Source: Saprospirales bacterium
GTDB taxonomy: Bacteria > Bacteroidota > Bacteroidia > Chitinophagales > Saprospiraceae
Assembly (NCBI GenBank): GCA_007695035.1
Contig: REEO01000038.1
Location: 1 to 49,581 of the forward strand
DNA length: 49,581 nucleotides
Reading direction: 5' to 3'
Positions 1 through 7,989 of the stretch are shown in pieces (position 1 is the first letter of the stretch; each line of letters begins with the position of its first letter). The position numbers were made by a program, and so were the translations under genes. Below the pieces are notes generated by a model, which did no database searches, was not told the DNA's origin, and saw only the letters and a list, made by a program, of their open reading frames with translations.

Positions 1-813
1 AAACTCCCCGGAAAAAAGAACATTACCCCCGCCACTTTCATCGTCATGTAAATGAAGCATTGCGTTGGGGGAACTGGTTCCTATTCCCACTCTCTCTCCA
101 TCGTGAAAAAGGTTGTTGTTATTCACCACCCATTCAGAACCGTCCCAAAAAATCGTATTCCCCACTGCAGATCCATCTGTCAAACCAGAGGGACCAGGTG
201 GTCCGGTGAGGGTGTCCGTGGTAAAAGAAGTACCATCTGAAAAAATCAATGTAAAGGTGCCGTCTCCATTGTTGATAGTAGAGTCGATAACTATGAAATC
301 TTGTCCCGGCTCCCCTTGAGGTCCAGGTGGTCCTTCAGGGCCCCGCTCTCCTTGTGGTCCCTGTGGCCCTTCAGGACCTGGAGGCCCGGGAGTCCCGCTC
401 TCCATGGAGTACATGGCATAGGGAACACTCAACAACTCCGATGCACCCAACGGTTGCATGACTCCCGTCTCTGTATCTTCAATTTCCACTTCCATAAATA
501 CAGCTGCAGCTCCCCAGTCTATCTCACTTAAATCACCCTGTGGATTCATACCACGGCCTATCTTGAGATTGATGACACCAAATTGGTTCGTCTCTGTCAG
601 GTGTTCTTCCTCGTATAAAAGGTCGCCCTGATCGTGACCCTCACGCAAGATAATTACTACCATCATTTCCTTGCCGGATATGGGGGTGCCATCCGCATCC
701 CGCACTACTGCCTGGTAGTTGAAGGCTGCCTGGCCATACAGCTCATTGAGGGTGGTGATTAAGAAAAAGGGCAATACCAGTAAAATCGATACTTTTTGCA
801 GAAATGCTTGCAT
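1..813 (-). CDS. Collagen-like secreted surface protein, 3' end beyond window
   Basis: Reading from ATG at 813 to the left edge gives 271 codons with no stop, so the gene is cut at its 3' end. Residues 1-28 look like a signal peptide ending near 'LYGQAA'. Residues about 29-138 form a compact domain containing 'NYQAVVRDADG', the usual head of Bacteroidota tail-fibre-like surface proteins. About 11 Gly-X-Y triplets follow (residues ~140-172), with one more short collagen stretch near 204-209. The visible end carries 'VGIGTSSPNAMLHLH', the start of the repeat region typical of these proteins. The likely role is an extracellular, trimerising structural or adhesive protein; the function is inferred. 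It starts 7 nt after the stop of the upstream T9SS gene, so the two are probably co-transcribed. A C-terminal chaperone or sorting domain may lie outside the window. Confidence 0.8.
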   Translation of the reverse strand, partial: MQAFLQKVSILLVLPFFLITTLNELYGQAAFNYQAVVRDADGTPISGKEMMVVIILREGHDQGDLLYEEEHLTETNQFGVINLKIGRGMNPQGDLSEIDWGAAAVFMEVEIEDTETGVMQPLGASELLSVPYAMYSMESGTPGPPGPEGPQGPQGERGPEGPPGPQGEPGQDFIVIDSTINNGDGTFTLIFSDGTSFTTDTLTGPPGPSGLTDGSAVGNTIFWDGSEWVVNNNNLFHDGERVGIGTSSPNAMLHLHDDESGGGNVLFSGEF

Positions 814-820
814 TGGACCG

Positions 821-1330
821 TTATTTTTTGATGAGTTTAAATGATTTTTCTTCCTTGAGATCGGTGAAACGAACGTTAAAAAAATACACGCCCGAAGCCC
901 ATCTGTCTGTTTGTATCTGATAAGGCGCTTGCGCATTTATATCCGGTTTTTCGCGGTGTATCTTTCTGCCCAAAACGTCAGTTACTTTTATTTCCCATGA
1001 ATCTGTGGGGGGATTGGCCTCACCTGAAAGTTTCAGTAAGAGGACATCCTTAAATGGATTGGGATAAACCATTAACTCCAGGTCGGGCAATACTTCGACC
1101 ACCGGAGTACGCGAGTCGAAGGTCTGGTGAAATCCCTGCGTCAGTATGTAATCACCGGACTGGTGTGTTTCTATGACAAACTCCCCTGCTGACGCACTGA
1201 TTTGGTAATCCTCATTTTGGAAGTCGTGACCGTAGGGAGAAATGAGCCACAAATCGGCCGTTTGGGCATATGATGAAAAGGTGAAATGAAGAAATATAAC
1301 CGAAAAAATCGTAAGTCGCTGCATCATCAT
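821..1330 (-). CDS. Small secreted protein with T9SS C-terminal sorting domain
   Basis: 169 aa. Three consecutive ATG codons open the gene, so the exact start is uncertain by two residues. Residues 1-23 are a signal peptide ending 'SSYAQ'. A short body (24-80), which I do not recognise, is followed by a type IX secretion sorting domain at about 85-169: 'YPNPF' at 89-93, 'VTDVLGRKI' in the middle and 'GVYFFNVRF' near the end. Such domains direct cargo across the outer membrane, usually to the cell surface. The gene sits 7 nt upstream of the collagen-like gene and probably shares its transcript, so the two may form one surface structure. No catalytic motif is visible. Confidence 0.85.
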   Translation of the reverse strand: MMMQRLTIFSVIFLHFTFSSYAQTADLWLISPYGHDFQNEDYQISASAGEFVIETHQSGDYILTQGFHQTFDSRTPVVEVLPDLELMVYPNPFKDVLLLKLSGEANPPTDSWEIKVTDVLGRKIHREKPDINAQAPYQIQTDRWASGVYFFNVRFTDLKEEKSFKLIKK

Positions 1331-1364
1331 AAATAAATTTAAGTGTACCGATTAAAACACTATA

Positions 1365-1389
1365 ATGCGATCGCATAAACTTTGCAAAG
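1365..1389. repeat. Two adjacent perfect palindromes upstream of the T9SS gene
   Basis: ATGCGATCGCAT (1365-1376) and CTTTGCAAAG (1380-1389) are perfect palindromes 3 nt apart, 35-59 nt upstream of the start codon at 1330. They could be operator sites, but no clear promoter box sits beside them, and palindromes of this length can occur by chance. Confidence 0.3.
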
Positions 1390-1583
1390 ACAAGTAATTC
1401 AATTAACGATTGTCAACACATCCTGTATGAACATGAGCTCAGGAAAAACGAAGCACACCAAAGATGCTTTGAGGCGAAGATAACCAATTGACCCTAAAAT
1501 TCCATGTAATCCCTCAAGTAAGTTTCAGAATCCCTGATGACTTAGAGTGCTTGGATCACAAAAAAGCCGGCCATTCCAGGGGT

Positions 1584-2096
1584 TCAGCTACCAAAAAACA
1601 GGGCCATTAACATAGAGAAGAAGTAGAACAGGAATAGGAAAAGAGATATAGCGAAGGCCACCCGGGTCCACATGGCGGCATTGCGTGAGTTTTTATGGGA
1701 TTTCTCTTTTTCTCCTTTGTAGAAAAGGGTATCTACCTGAGCTGCGTAAACAATGGCTACAATTCCAAGGGGATTGCAACACAACAAGGTGACCAAAATG
1801 GATTCCAATAGCCAGTTCTTAGGTGGTTTTTCCACAGGATTTTGGGAAACCAAAGTACCTGAGCGGTACATATCGGGATTAAAAACCTCAGGCACCTCTT
1901 CATCAGGAAGGTCAATTACGGGTTTTTTCTCCTCCTCCCACAATCGCTTGAGTTCACCTGATTCGGAGGCGGGAATCCAACTATCCAGTCCCGGATGCCA
2001 CACCAGTGTATCCGGCTCAATGCCCTCCTCCCGGAGTTCCTCAAAGTCAAAGGGTCCGAATTGCCGTTCCCCATCGGAGTAGAAATACCTCTTCAT
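1584..2096 (-). CDS. GYF_2 domain plus CD225/dispanin-like membrane protein
   Basis: 170 aa. Residues 1-53 match the bacterial GYF_2 fold, with 'YFYSDGERQFGPFDFEEL' and a 'LVWHPGLDSWIPASE' strand, the typical pattern of a cytoplasmic binding module. Residues ~90-168 form a CD225/dispanin-type unit: an amphipathic 'PPKNWLLESILVTLLCCNPLG' start, a conserved helix, a polar 'SHKNSRNAAMWTRVA' loop and a second membrane helix at ~146-166. Combinations of this kind are widespread in Bacteroidota and remain without assigned function. The start is ATG at 2096. The gene stands alone, with 254 nt before the next gene on each side. Confidence 0.8.
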   Translation of the reverse strand: MKRYFYSDGERQFGPFDFEELREEGIEPDTLVWHPGLDSWIPASESGELKRLWEEEKKPVIDLPDEEVPEVFNPDMYRSGTLVSQNPVEKPPKNWLLESILVTLLCCNPLGIVAIVYAAQVDTLFYKGEKEKSHKNSRNAAMWTRVAFAISLFLFLFYFFSMLMALFFGS

Positions 2097-2350
2097 TCAA
2101 TTGTTGATCTTAGAACTGCCTGTTCACAAAAGTACAGTACTCAAGATTACATTTGCAGGCTGGTATTTGTTTATTTTGAAAAAAAGTATTGGGCTCTGAA
2201 AAATCGGACCGAAAATAGGTGCGCCATAGCAAACTACACCATCTTTCCTTCCTTTTCAAATACATCCAAAAGGTTGAATCCAATACCCCATATTATTTTC
2301 CATCATCCAAAATGTCTATCACTAATCCAGAGACCTTGAATGGATCTAGA

Positions 2351-3772
2351 TCATATATGCAAAGCTCGCTTATCCGTAGCGTCCAGTGCTGCTTCTTTCA
2401 CCGCTTCGGCAAAAGTGGGGTGTGCGTGGCTCATTCTTGCGATGTCTTCTGCAGAGCCTCTGTACTCCATGACAGCAACTGCCTGAGCTATAAGGTCGGC
2501 AGCTCTTGGACCGACGATATGAACACCCAGCACTTCATCTGTTTCTTTGTGGGCAATAATCTTAACCAATCCGTATAAATCGCCACTTGCCCGGCTTCTT
2601 CCGAGCGCTTTGAAGGGAAATTTACCCTTTTTGAATGGAATGCCTTCTTCCTTTAGTTGTTCCTCGGTTTTTCCCACTGCGGCAAACTCGGGCCAGGTAT
2701 AGACCACGGATGGGATTAAATTGTAGTCAATATGGGGTTTATGGCCGATGATTTTTTCAGCAACAAAAATACCCTCTTCCTCGGCCTTGTGCGCCAACAT
2801 CGCACCCCGGATCACATCACCGATGGCATAAATATGGGATTTTGCTGTTCTGAGGTTTTCATCGACGGGAATCCTGCCATCATCATCGGTTTCCAGCCCG
2901 GCATTTTCTAATCCAAGGCCTTTGGTGTAGGGTCTCCGTCCTATGGATACAAGGCAGTAGTCCGCCTTTATTTCGGAAAGCTCCTCGCTGCCTTTTTTCT
3001 TAAAACCTACCCGGACGCTCTTCTTGGCCGGCTTCACACTTTCCACCATGTGGCTGAGATGAAACTTGATTCCTAGTTTTTTCAGGGCGCGCATCATTTC
3101 ACGGCAACCGTCTTTGTCCATACCGGGCAATATAGTATCCATAAACTCTATCACGGTTACTTCGGTACCGAGGCGGGCAAACACAGAACCCATTTCCAGA
3201 CCGATCACACCACCGCCCACGACTACCATTTTCTTGGGTACCTCTTTGATATTCAGGGCTTCAGTGCTGGTGATTACCCTGGTCTTATCGTAGTTAAAAA
3301 CATCGGGGGTGTTGGGCTTTGAGCCGGTAGCGATGATGACCTTTTCCGCCACGAGAATTTGCTCCTCTTTTTCCGATTCGACCTTTATGGTATTCTCATC
3401 CAAAAAGGAACCGAGACCGTGAAAAACTTCCACCTTATTTTTCTTCATCAGGAATTCCACACCCTTGCAGGTTTGATCAACCACTTCATCTTTTCGACTG
3501 ATCATTTGGGGCATATTGACCGCTAGATTTTCGAGGTCAATGCCGTGGTCCTTAAAACTGCCGTGGGCATTGTGGTAGTGTTCAGAGCTATCCAGGAGTG
3601 CCTTTGATGGAATACAGCCCACATTGAGACAGGTCCCTCCGAGAGTGGGATACTTCTCAATTAATGCCGTTTTAAGGCCCAGTTGTGCTGCGCGAATAGC
3701 TCCGACGTATCCACCCGGGCCTGATCCAATTATTACCAATTCAAATTTTTTGGAAGATGTTTTTTCTGCCAT
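2351..3772 (-). CDS. lpdA: Dihydrolipoyl dehydrogenase (E3)
   Basis: 473 aa, the usual E3 length. It reoxidises dihydrolipoamide on 2-oxoacid dehydrogenase complexes or the glycine cleavage system, using FAD and NAD+. Visible features: FAD-binding 'GSGPGG' (16-21), the redox-active disulfide 'GGTCLNVGC' (Cys48, Cys53), the NAD-binding 'VVGGGVIGLEMG' near residue 185, the FAD motif 'HIYAIGDV' near 310, and the C-terminal catalytic 'HAHPTFAEA' that supplies the His-Glu base. It lies 23 nt downstream of ricT in the holB-ricT-lpdA run. No E1/E2 genes are in the window, so which complex it serves cannot be told. Confidence 0.97.
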   Translation of the reverse strand: MAEKTSSKKFELVIIGSGPGGYVGAIRAAQLGLKTALIEKYPTLGGTCLNVGCIPSKALLDSSEHYHNAHGSFKDHGIDLENLAVNMPQMISRKDEVVDQTCKGVEFLMKKNKVEVFHGLGSFLDENTIKVESEKEEQILVAEKVIIATGSKPNTPDVFNYDKTRVITSTEALNIKEVPKKMVVVGGGVIGLEMGSVFARLGTEVTVIEFMDTILPGMDKDGCREMMRALKKLGIKFHLSHMVESVKPAKKSVRVGFKKKGSEELSEIKADYCLVSIGRRPYTKGLGLENAGLETDDDGRIPVDENLRTAKSHIYAIGDVIRGAMLAHKAEEEGIFVAEKIIGHKPHIDYNLIPSVVYTWPEFAAVGKTEEQLKEEGIPFKKGKFPFKALGRSRASGDLYGLVKIIAHKETDEVLGVHIVGPRAADLIAQAVAVMEYRGSAEDIARMSHAHPTFAEAVKEAALDATDKRALHI

Positions 3773-3795
3773 ATCAACTTTCAGTTACTGCTTAA

Positions 3796-5058
3796 TTATT
3801 TTTTGTTGCCTTTATTCTGACCCTTACTGGGCTTGTTTTTTGACCGGGACTTGCCGGACTGTTTATTTCCCTGGTTTTTGTCATCACGCGGCCCCTTGTT
3901 TCTGGATTGTTTGTTTCGACCGGATTTACCCCTCTTACGTCCCCTTCTCTTCTTCTTTTTGACTTCGGGCAATTCAAAGCCTTCTGAGACATCCGAGGTA
4001 ATTTCGCTGTCTTCCTCTTCTGAGTGGTCGCTCAGTAGAATTCGCTCTCCGGGGAGATCCGCGGGATTTTCTCTCTTCTTGTTCAACTCCAGTACCTCCT
4101 TGACCCGCTCGACATTCAGAGCAATGAGAATCCCACGTCCACGCTCGGTCTCGTAAGAATAGTACATCAGTCGCTTGAAGATGTCGGTTTTTACCAAGAC
4201 AGCTTTGCCCTTTTGAGTATATAGGTTGTCAGCCCTCTTGGGAAAGTGTTTAAGCGCGTCGATGTAAGTGTCGAGTTCATAATTCAGACAGCACTTCAGC
4301 CTTCCGCACTGGCCGGACAGTTTGGCCTGATTGATGGCCAGGTTTTGGTATCGGGCAGCAGCGGTGGTCACCGACTTGAAATCAGTGAGCCAGGTAGAGC
4401 AACACAATTCCCTGCCACAACTGCCAATTCCTCCAATTCGCTGTGATTCCTGCCGGGCACCGATCTGCCGCATTTCAATCTTGGTTCTAAACTCGCGGGC
4501 ATAGGCCCTAACCAGTTCCCGGAAATCGACTCTTCCATCGGCGGTGTAATAAAAGGTGGCCTTTCGCTGGTCTGCCTGATACTCCACGTCACCAATTTTC
4601 ATCTCCAGTCCAAGCGTATTGGCGATGGCGCGGGATTTTACCAGAGCGGGCATTTCGAGTTCCCGGGCTTTGTTCATTTTCTCCAGGTCTGACTCATTGG
4701 CTTTTCGCAATACTTCACGATGCACTTTGTGCTCTCTGACTTTTTTCTTTTTCATCTGGAGTTTGACCAAATCTCCGCTAAGCGTAAGCCGGCCAACATC
4801 AAAGCCATTTCCGGTATCGACTACGACAAAATCCCCGGTCCCTGTCCGGGTGTAGGATGGGTTGACAAAAAAGTCTTTACTGGCGCCATTTTTAAAGCTC
4901 ACCTCCACCAGATCCGTACCACTTGGATCCTGGATATCCAGTGCAGTCAACCAATCGTAAGTATTTAATTTATTGCAACTACCTGTTGCACAATGTCCAT
5001 TGTTCCCACATCCTGTGGGTTTACCGTTCTCCCCTTTACCACAACTCGCACATGACAT
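3796..5058 (-). CDS. ricT: PSP1/RicT (YaaT)-family iron-sulfur complex protein
   Basis: 420 aa. The core (residues ~45-290) is the PSP1 family protein known in Bacillus as RicT/YaaT, part of a complex that carries iron-sulfur clusters and affects RNA processing. Paired cysteine motifs are visible: 'GSCGRELCC' (Cys214, 219, 220) and 'CGRLKCC' (Cys251, 256, 257). Two additions stand out: an extra Cys-rich N-terminus (Cys3, 6, 17, 23, 28) and a very basic, low-complexity tail (~365-420, rich in K, R, G, N, S) that looks suited to nucleic-acid binding. It sits between holB and lpdA with 28 and 23 nt gaps; placement next to holB is common for this family. Partners RicA/RicF are not seen here. The role in this organism is inferred from the family. 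Confidence 0.9.
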   Translation of the reverse strand: MSCASCGKGENGKPTGCGNNGHCATGSCNKLNTYDWLTALDIQDPSGTDLVEVSFKNGASKDFFVNPSYTRTGTGDFVVVDTGNGFDVGRLTLSGDLVKLQMKKKKVREHKVHREVLRKANESDLEKMNKARELEMPALVKSRAIANTLGLEMKIGDVEYQADQRKATFYYTADGRVDFRELVRAYAREFRTKIEMRQIGARQESQRIGGIGSCGRELCCSTWLTDFKSVTTAAARYQNLAINQAKLSGQCGRLKCCLNYELDTYIDALKHFPKRADNLYTQKGKAVLVKTDIFKRLMYYSYETERGRGILIALNVERVKEVLELNKKRENPADLPGERILLSDHSEEEDSEITSDVSEGFELPEVKKKKRRGRKRGKSGRNKQSRNKGPRDDKNQGNKQSGKSRSKNKPSKGQNKGNKK

Positions 5059-5086
5059 AATTTATATATTTGACTAACCGGCAAGA

Positions 5087-6226
5087 TCAGGCGCGGGCAT
5101 TTTCCCTGCTTCGCTTCAAAGCCACTCTAAGGTCGCGACCCAATTGCACGGTAGCGTATGTTAATAATACTTTCACACTGGCATTTCTATCAATTTGCAC
5201 CAGGTACTTTTCGAAACTTTCACAAATTTGCTCTATTGCAGATACAGACAAAAAGGAGGCCATTTTTCCAGCCGATGCACTGAGTTCGTCCCTCAGTCCC
5301 TCCTGCTGCACGTTTATTTTTTTTAACAAAACCTGATTGAAGTAAAACAGGCCAAAGCGAAACAAATTGCGCGCACTTTCCCTGTCACCGGCTTTGAGAA
5401 ATTCATCAATAAAATCCAGGACACCGGCAGGGTCTCCGGAAAAGGCTATTCGCGACCATGTGATGAAATCCCGGTCGATTTGGAGCTGATTTTCACCCTC
5501 TAATTGCCTCAGGGCCACATTTACATTTCCCTCCGACACTGCGACGGCATTGACCGCTTCTGTTTCTCTAAATCCCTTTACACCGGTCAGCCAAGACGAC
5601 AATGCCGAGGGACCGGGGCGCGGTATTCGAATCACCCTGCAACGGGAGATAATGGTGGGCAAAATCTTGTTCACTTCATTGGTAACGAGAAAAATGTGGG
5701 TGCCCGGCGGGGGCTCCTCAATGGATTTCAGCAACTTATTCCCTTCGCCACCGAGGAATTCAGGCAACCAGATCAAAAGGACCTTTCCCACTCCCTCAAA
5801 GGATTTGTACCTGATGTTTTTTTCTATGCGGTGGATCTCTTTGGCGCTGATATTCATCTTCAGGTCTCCGGCCTCCAATTTTTCATACCAATCAGCCAGG
5901 CCGAGAAAAGATCTTGAATCCATCATTTCCCGCCACTCTTCAATGGCATTTTCAGCCGTTTCTCTTGATGCAGGTACAGGGAAAGACAAACTCAGGTCCG
6001 GGTGAATGGATTTATCAACTTTCATACAGGCAGAGCAAACCCCACAAGCCAAGCCTTCAATGGGTTTATTGCACAGCAAACTTTTGGCAGCAAACAGGGC
6101 CAGTGGCAATTGTGCACCGCCGTCTTGGCCGGCGAATAAAACTGCATGTGGCAAAGACCTACGCTCCAAAGCAGATTGGATCTCATCTCTGATAAGTGCC
6201 GATACCGGTATATGATCGATGACCAT
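5087..6226 (-). CDS. holB: DNA polymerase III subunit delta'
   Basis: About 379 aa from ATG 6226. It is a clamp-loader AAA+ subunit of the replicase. Visible: an N-terminal 'LPHAVLFAGQDGG' in the Walker A position but without a proper GKT, as is usual for delta'; a four-cysteine zinc module (Cys52, 61, 64, 67); and the 'SRCRVIR' sensor (SRC) motif. Start choice: ATG 6226 aligns with the family N-terminus. A TTG at 6241 has a strong GGAGGAG about 8 nt upstream and is a good alternative. ATG 6286 also has GAGGA before it but would add 20 unrelated residues. First gene of the holB-ricT-lpdA run. Confidence 0.9.
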   Translation of the reverse strand: MVIDHIPVSALIRDEIQSALERRSLPHAVLFAGQDGGAQLPLALFAAKSLLCNKPIEGLACGVCSACMKVDKSIHPDLSLSFPVPASRETAENAIEEWREMMDSRSFLGLADWYEKLEAGDLKMNISAKEIHRIEKNIRYKSFEGVGKVLLIWLPEFLGGEGNKLLKSIEEPPPGTHIFLVTNEVNKILPTIISRCRVIRIPRPGPSALSSWLTGVKGFRETEAVNAVAVSEGNVNVALRQLEGENQLQIDRDFITWSRIAFSGDPAGVLDFIDEFLKAGDRESARNLFRFGLFYFNQVLLKKINVQQEGLRDELSASAGKMASFLSVSAIEQICESFEKYLVQIDRNASVKVLLTYATVQLGRDLRVALKRSRENARA

Positions 6227-6370
6227 TTGTTCTTTTTTCAAAACTTCTCCTCCTCCTAGCCTAACGCTCCATTGCAACACACCCATTTTATTCAATCCTC
6301 TTCACCTACTTATCATCCCGACTCTACTATTTAAATGGGCAAAAAAATACATGACATATTTTTGCAATAA

Positions 6371-6378
6371 CAAAAGTA
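6371..6378 (-). promoter_or_regulatory. Putative -7 box for holB operon
   Basis: The minus strand reads TACTTTTG, a perfect fit to the Bacteroidota -7 consensus TAnnTTTG, 85-152 nt upstream of the possible holB starts. No TTG -33 element lies at the usual spacing, so support is partial. The rest of the gap 6227-6587 holds only the queD leader. Confidence 0.35.
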
Positions 6379-6557
6379 CGAAAAGGTTTTTGATGCGCAG
6401 CCCATTGAGCGTAAAATATTGATCATTCAGGAATTCCGTAAATGGGTGAGTAAAGAATTCTTGCGGTTGTACTCTATTTCCACAAATAAGATTCCATCAA
6501 AACAGGGGGGATTATAAATATCATTGAATGATAATTTTTCAAGGGTTATGAACGAAT

Positions 6558-6571
6558 CCCCGAAACCGGGG
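6558..6571 (+). promoter_or_regulatory. Small GC hairpin in the queD leader
   Basis: CCCCG (6558-6562) and CGGGG (6567-6571) pair around a 4-nt loop, ending 16 nt before the queD ATG. It could affect translation of queD. It lacks the architecture of a preQ1 riboswitch. Confidence 0.3.
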
Positions 6572-6587
6572 TTACAGAATAAAAAGC

Positions 6588-7001
6588 ATGTCAAGAGTAA
6601 TATCTGTTTACAGAAAGGGTCACTTTAATGCGGCCCACAGGTTGTACGTAAAGGATTGGGATTTCGAAAAGAATGAGGAGGTGTTTGGATTATGTAACAA
6701 CCCATATTACCACGGTCACAACTACGAAATTGAGGTTTGCCTGACCGGGGAAATTGATCCGGTGACTGGCATGCTTATCAACTTAGATCAACTCAAAAAG
6801 ATCATCCGGGAGGAGGTTGAGGAGTACTTTGATCACAAAAATCTGAATGAACAGGTTGAGGAATTTAAGGATCTGAATCCCACTGTTGAAAACATCTGTG
6901 TTATCTCTTACGAGCGTTTGAGAAAAAAACTCGACTTAAAATACAAATTGCGGGTTAGACTTTATGAAACAGAGAGGAATTATGCAGAATATGGCGACTG
7001 A
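6588..7001 (+). CDS. queD: 6-carboxytetrahydropterin synthase QueD / PTPS-family protein
   Basis: 137 aa. The family converts dihydroneopterin triphosphate either to 6-carboxytetrahydropterin (queuosine/deazapurine path) or to 6-pyruvoyltetrahydropterin. Zinc ligands His17 ('GHFNAAHRLY') and His42/His44 ('YHGHNYEIEV') are present, as are the catalytic Cys36 ('LCNNPYYHGH') and 'DHKNLNE' with the catalytic His. The 'CNNPxxHGHNY' spacing resembles PTPS more than classical E. coli QueD, so biopterin-type chemistry is possible. C-terminal 'YETERNYAEYGD' holds the pterin-anchoring Glu. No other queuosine gene is in the window. The gene stands alone, divergent from holB. Confidence 0.88.
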   Translation: MSRVISVYRKGHFNAAHRLYVKDWDFEKNEEVFGLCNNPYYHGHNYEIEVCLTGEIDPVTGMLINLDQLKKIIREEVEEYFDHKNLNEQVEEFKDLNPTVENICVISYERLRKKLDLKYKLRVRLYETERNYAEYGD

Positions 7002-7156
7002 GGGTTTCTCAGTGGTGTAAAAATGATTTAAGCGCAGTGAAAAAAGTAAAAACATTGGTCTGAGACAGGCAATAATATCCCTGCTTAAATATACCCGGTT
7101 TAAGGAATCACTTAAATCTGAGTGAAATTTCAATTCAATCCTTCAATTCTGCTTTG

Positions 7157-7858
7157 TCACTGCTTATTTAGACGGAGCGTCCTGATCAAATTGTTATCCT
7201 GGCCAAAGAGTTTTACGAAATATAATCCCGGCTGGAGGTTTGAGACATCAATTTGTCTTCCTGTAGCATGATTGGAGGAATGTACCATTCTGCCAACCAC
7301 ATTGAAGATTTCTAAGCGATCGATATTTTTCTCATTTTGGATATTAAACACATCGGTGGCTGGATTGGGGTAAAGGCGGGGAGTCCCTGATTCCAACCTT
7401 TCCACTTCCACTGATGAAGTTTGATCCGCGTAAAAAGTATATGTAAATTCATAAACGATTTCAGGGGTATTTTCTTCATACATGAAGAGCCTGACGAAAG
7501 CAGAGTCGCCATCAGAACCATTGGGATAAAGGTGAGTGGTCATATCAAATGGCTGATTGGGCTCGACATCGAAATACATACTGTTAACATGAGGCTGGTA
7601 ACAAATAATCGGATCACAAATGGCAGTTTCCCAATTTCTTTCCAGGAAAACCTCTTCTCTTTCCCAAACAAGTGTAGCTTCTCCAGGGCCCTCATATACC
7701 ATTCGGATAGTGGCTGCTATGTCCTGTGTAGTTGTTCCATCTAGCTCAAATTCTTCAATAATAAAATCAGCACCTGAGATGGATATTATCTGCGATTGCA
7801 AATTACCTGCAGCCGCGAGGAGAAAGACGATTAGGGAAATGGATAAATATTTATTCAT
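7157..7858 (-). CDS. Secreted protein with T9SS sorting domain, unknown body
   Basis: 233 aa. Residues 1-22 are a signal peptide ('MNKYLSISLIVFLLAAAGNL'). Residues 23-155 look like a single beta-sandwich with a Cys81/Cys86 pair that could form a disulfide; I recognise no catalytic motif. Residues ~160-233 are a type IX sorting domain: 'RLYPNPATDVF', 'RLEIFNVVGRMV', 'LQPGLYFVKLF'. It is predicted to be exported and surface-attached or released. It follows the thioredoxin-type T9SS gene on the same strand, but a strong terminator and a separate -7 box lie between them, so it probably has its own transcript. Confidence 0.85.
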   Translation of the reverse strand: MNKYLSISLIVFLLAAAGNLQSQIISISGADFIIEEFELDGTTTQDIAATIRMVYEGPGEATLVWEREEVFLERNWETAICDPIICYQPHVNSMYFDVEPNQPFDMTTHLYPNGSDGDSAFVRLFMYEENTPEIVYEFTYTFYADQTSSVEVERLESGTPRLYPNPATDVFNIQNEKNIDRLEIFNVVGRMVHSSNHATGRQIDVSNLQPGLYFVKLFGQDNNLIRTLRLNKQ

Positions 7859-7890
7859 AATGATTTCGATACCAATATATTTATTCGCTA

Positions 7891-7898
7891 CAAATATA
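7891..7898 (-). promoter_or_regulatory. Putative -7 box for the 233-aa T9SS gene
   Basis: The minus strand reads TATATTTG, a perfect TAnnTTTG match, 33 nt upstream of the start and just after the terminator of the preceding gene. No clear TTG -33 box was found. Confidence 0.4.
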
Positions 7899-7912
7899 GG
7901 AACATTACTGGG

Positions 7913-7955
7913 AAAAAAAAAGTTCGGACACCGATTTTTTTATCAGTGTCCGAAC
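7913..7955 (-). terminator. Intrinsic terminator after the thioredoxin-domain T9SS gene
   Basis: On the minus strand GTTCGGACAC (7955-7946) pairs perfectly with GTGTCCGAAC (7931-7922), with an inner 3-bp extension, followed at once by nine U (7921-7913). It is a textbook rho-independent terminator lying 35 nt past the stop of the 559-aa gene. Confidence 0.88.
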
Positions 7956-7989
7956 CCTTTAACGTATTTCAAACTTAATTCCGACCGTG

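Noticed and set aside
1365-1376. ATGCGATCGCAT as a HIP1-type genome-wide repeat
   Set aside because: I noted it only at this place in the window and HIP1 is a cyanobacterial feature; a single copy carries no weight.
4246-4446. Open frames antisense to ricT, holB, the M14 genes and the oxoprolinase
   Set aside because: They lie wholly inside strongly supported genes in other frames and have no recognisable domains.
6558-6587. preQ1 riboswitch before queD
   Set aside because: Only a 5-bp GC hairpin is present. The A-rich tail and pseudoknot pairing of preQ1 classes are not visible.
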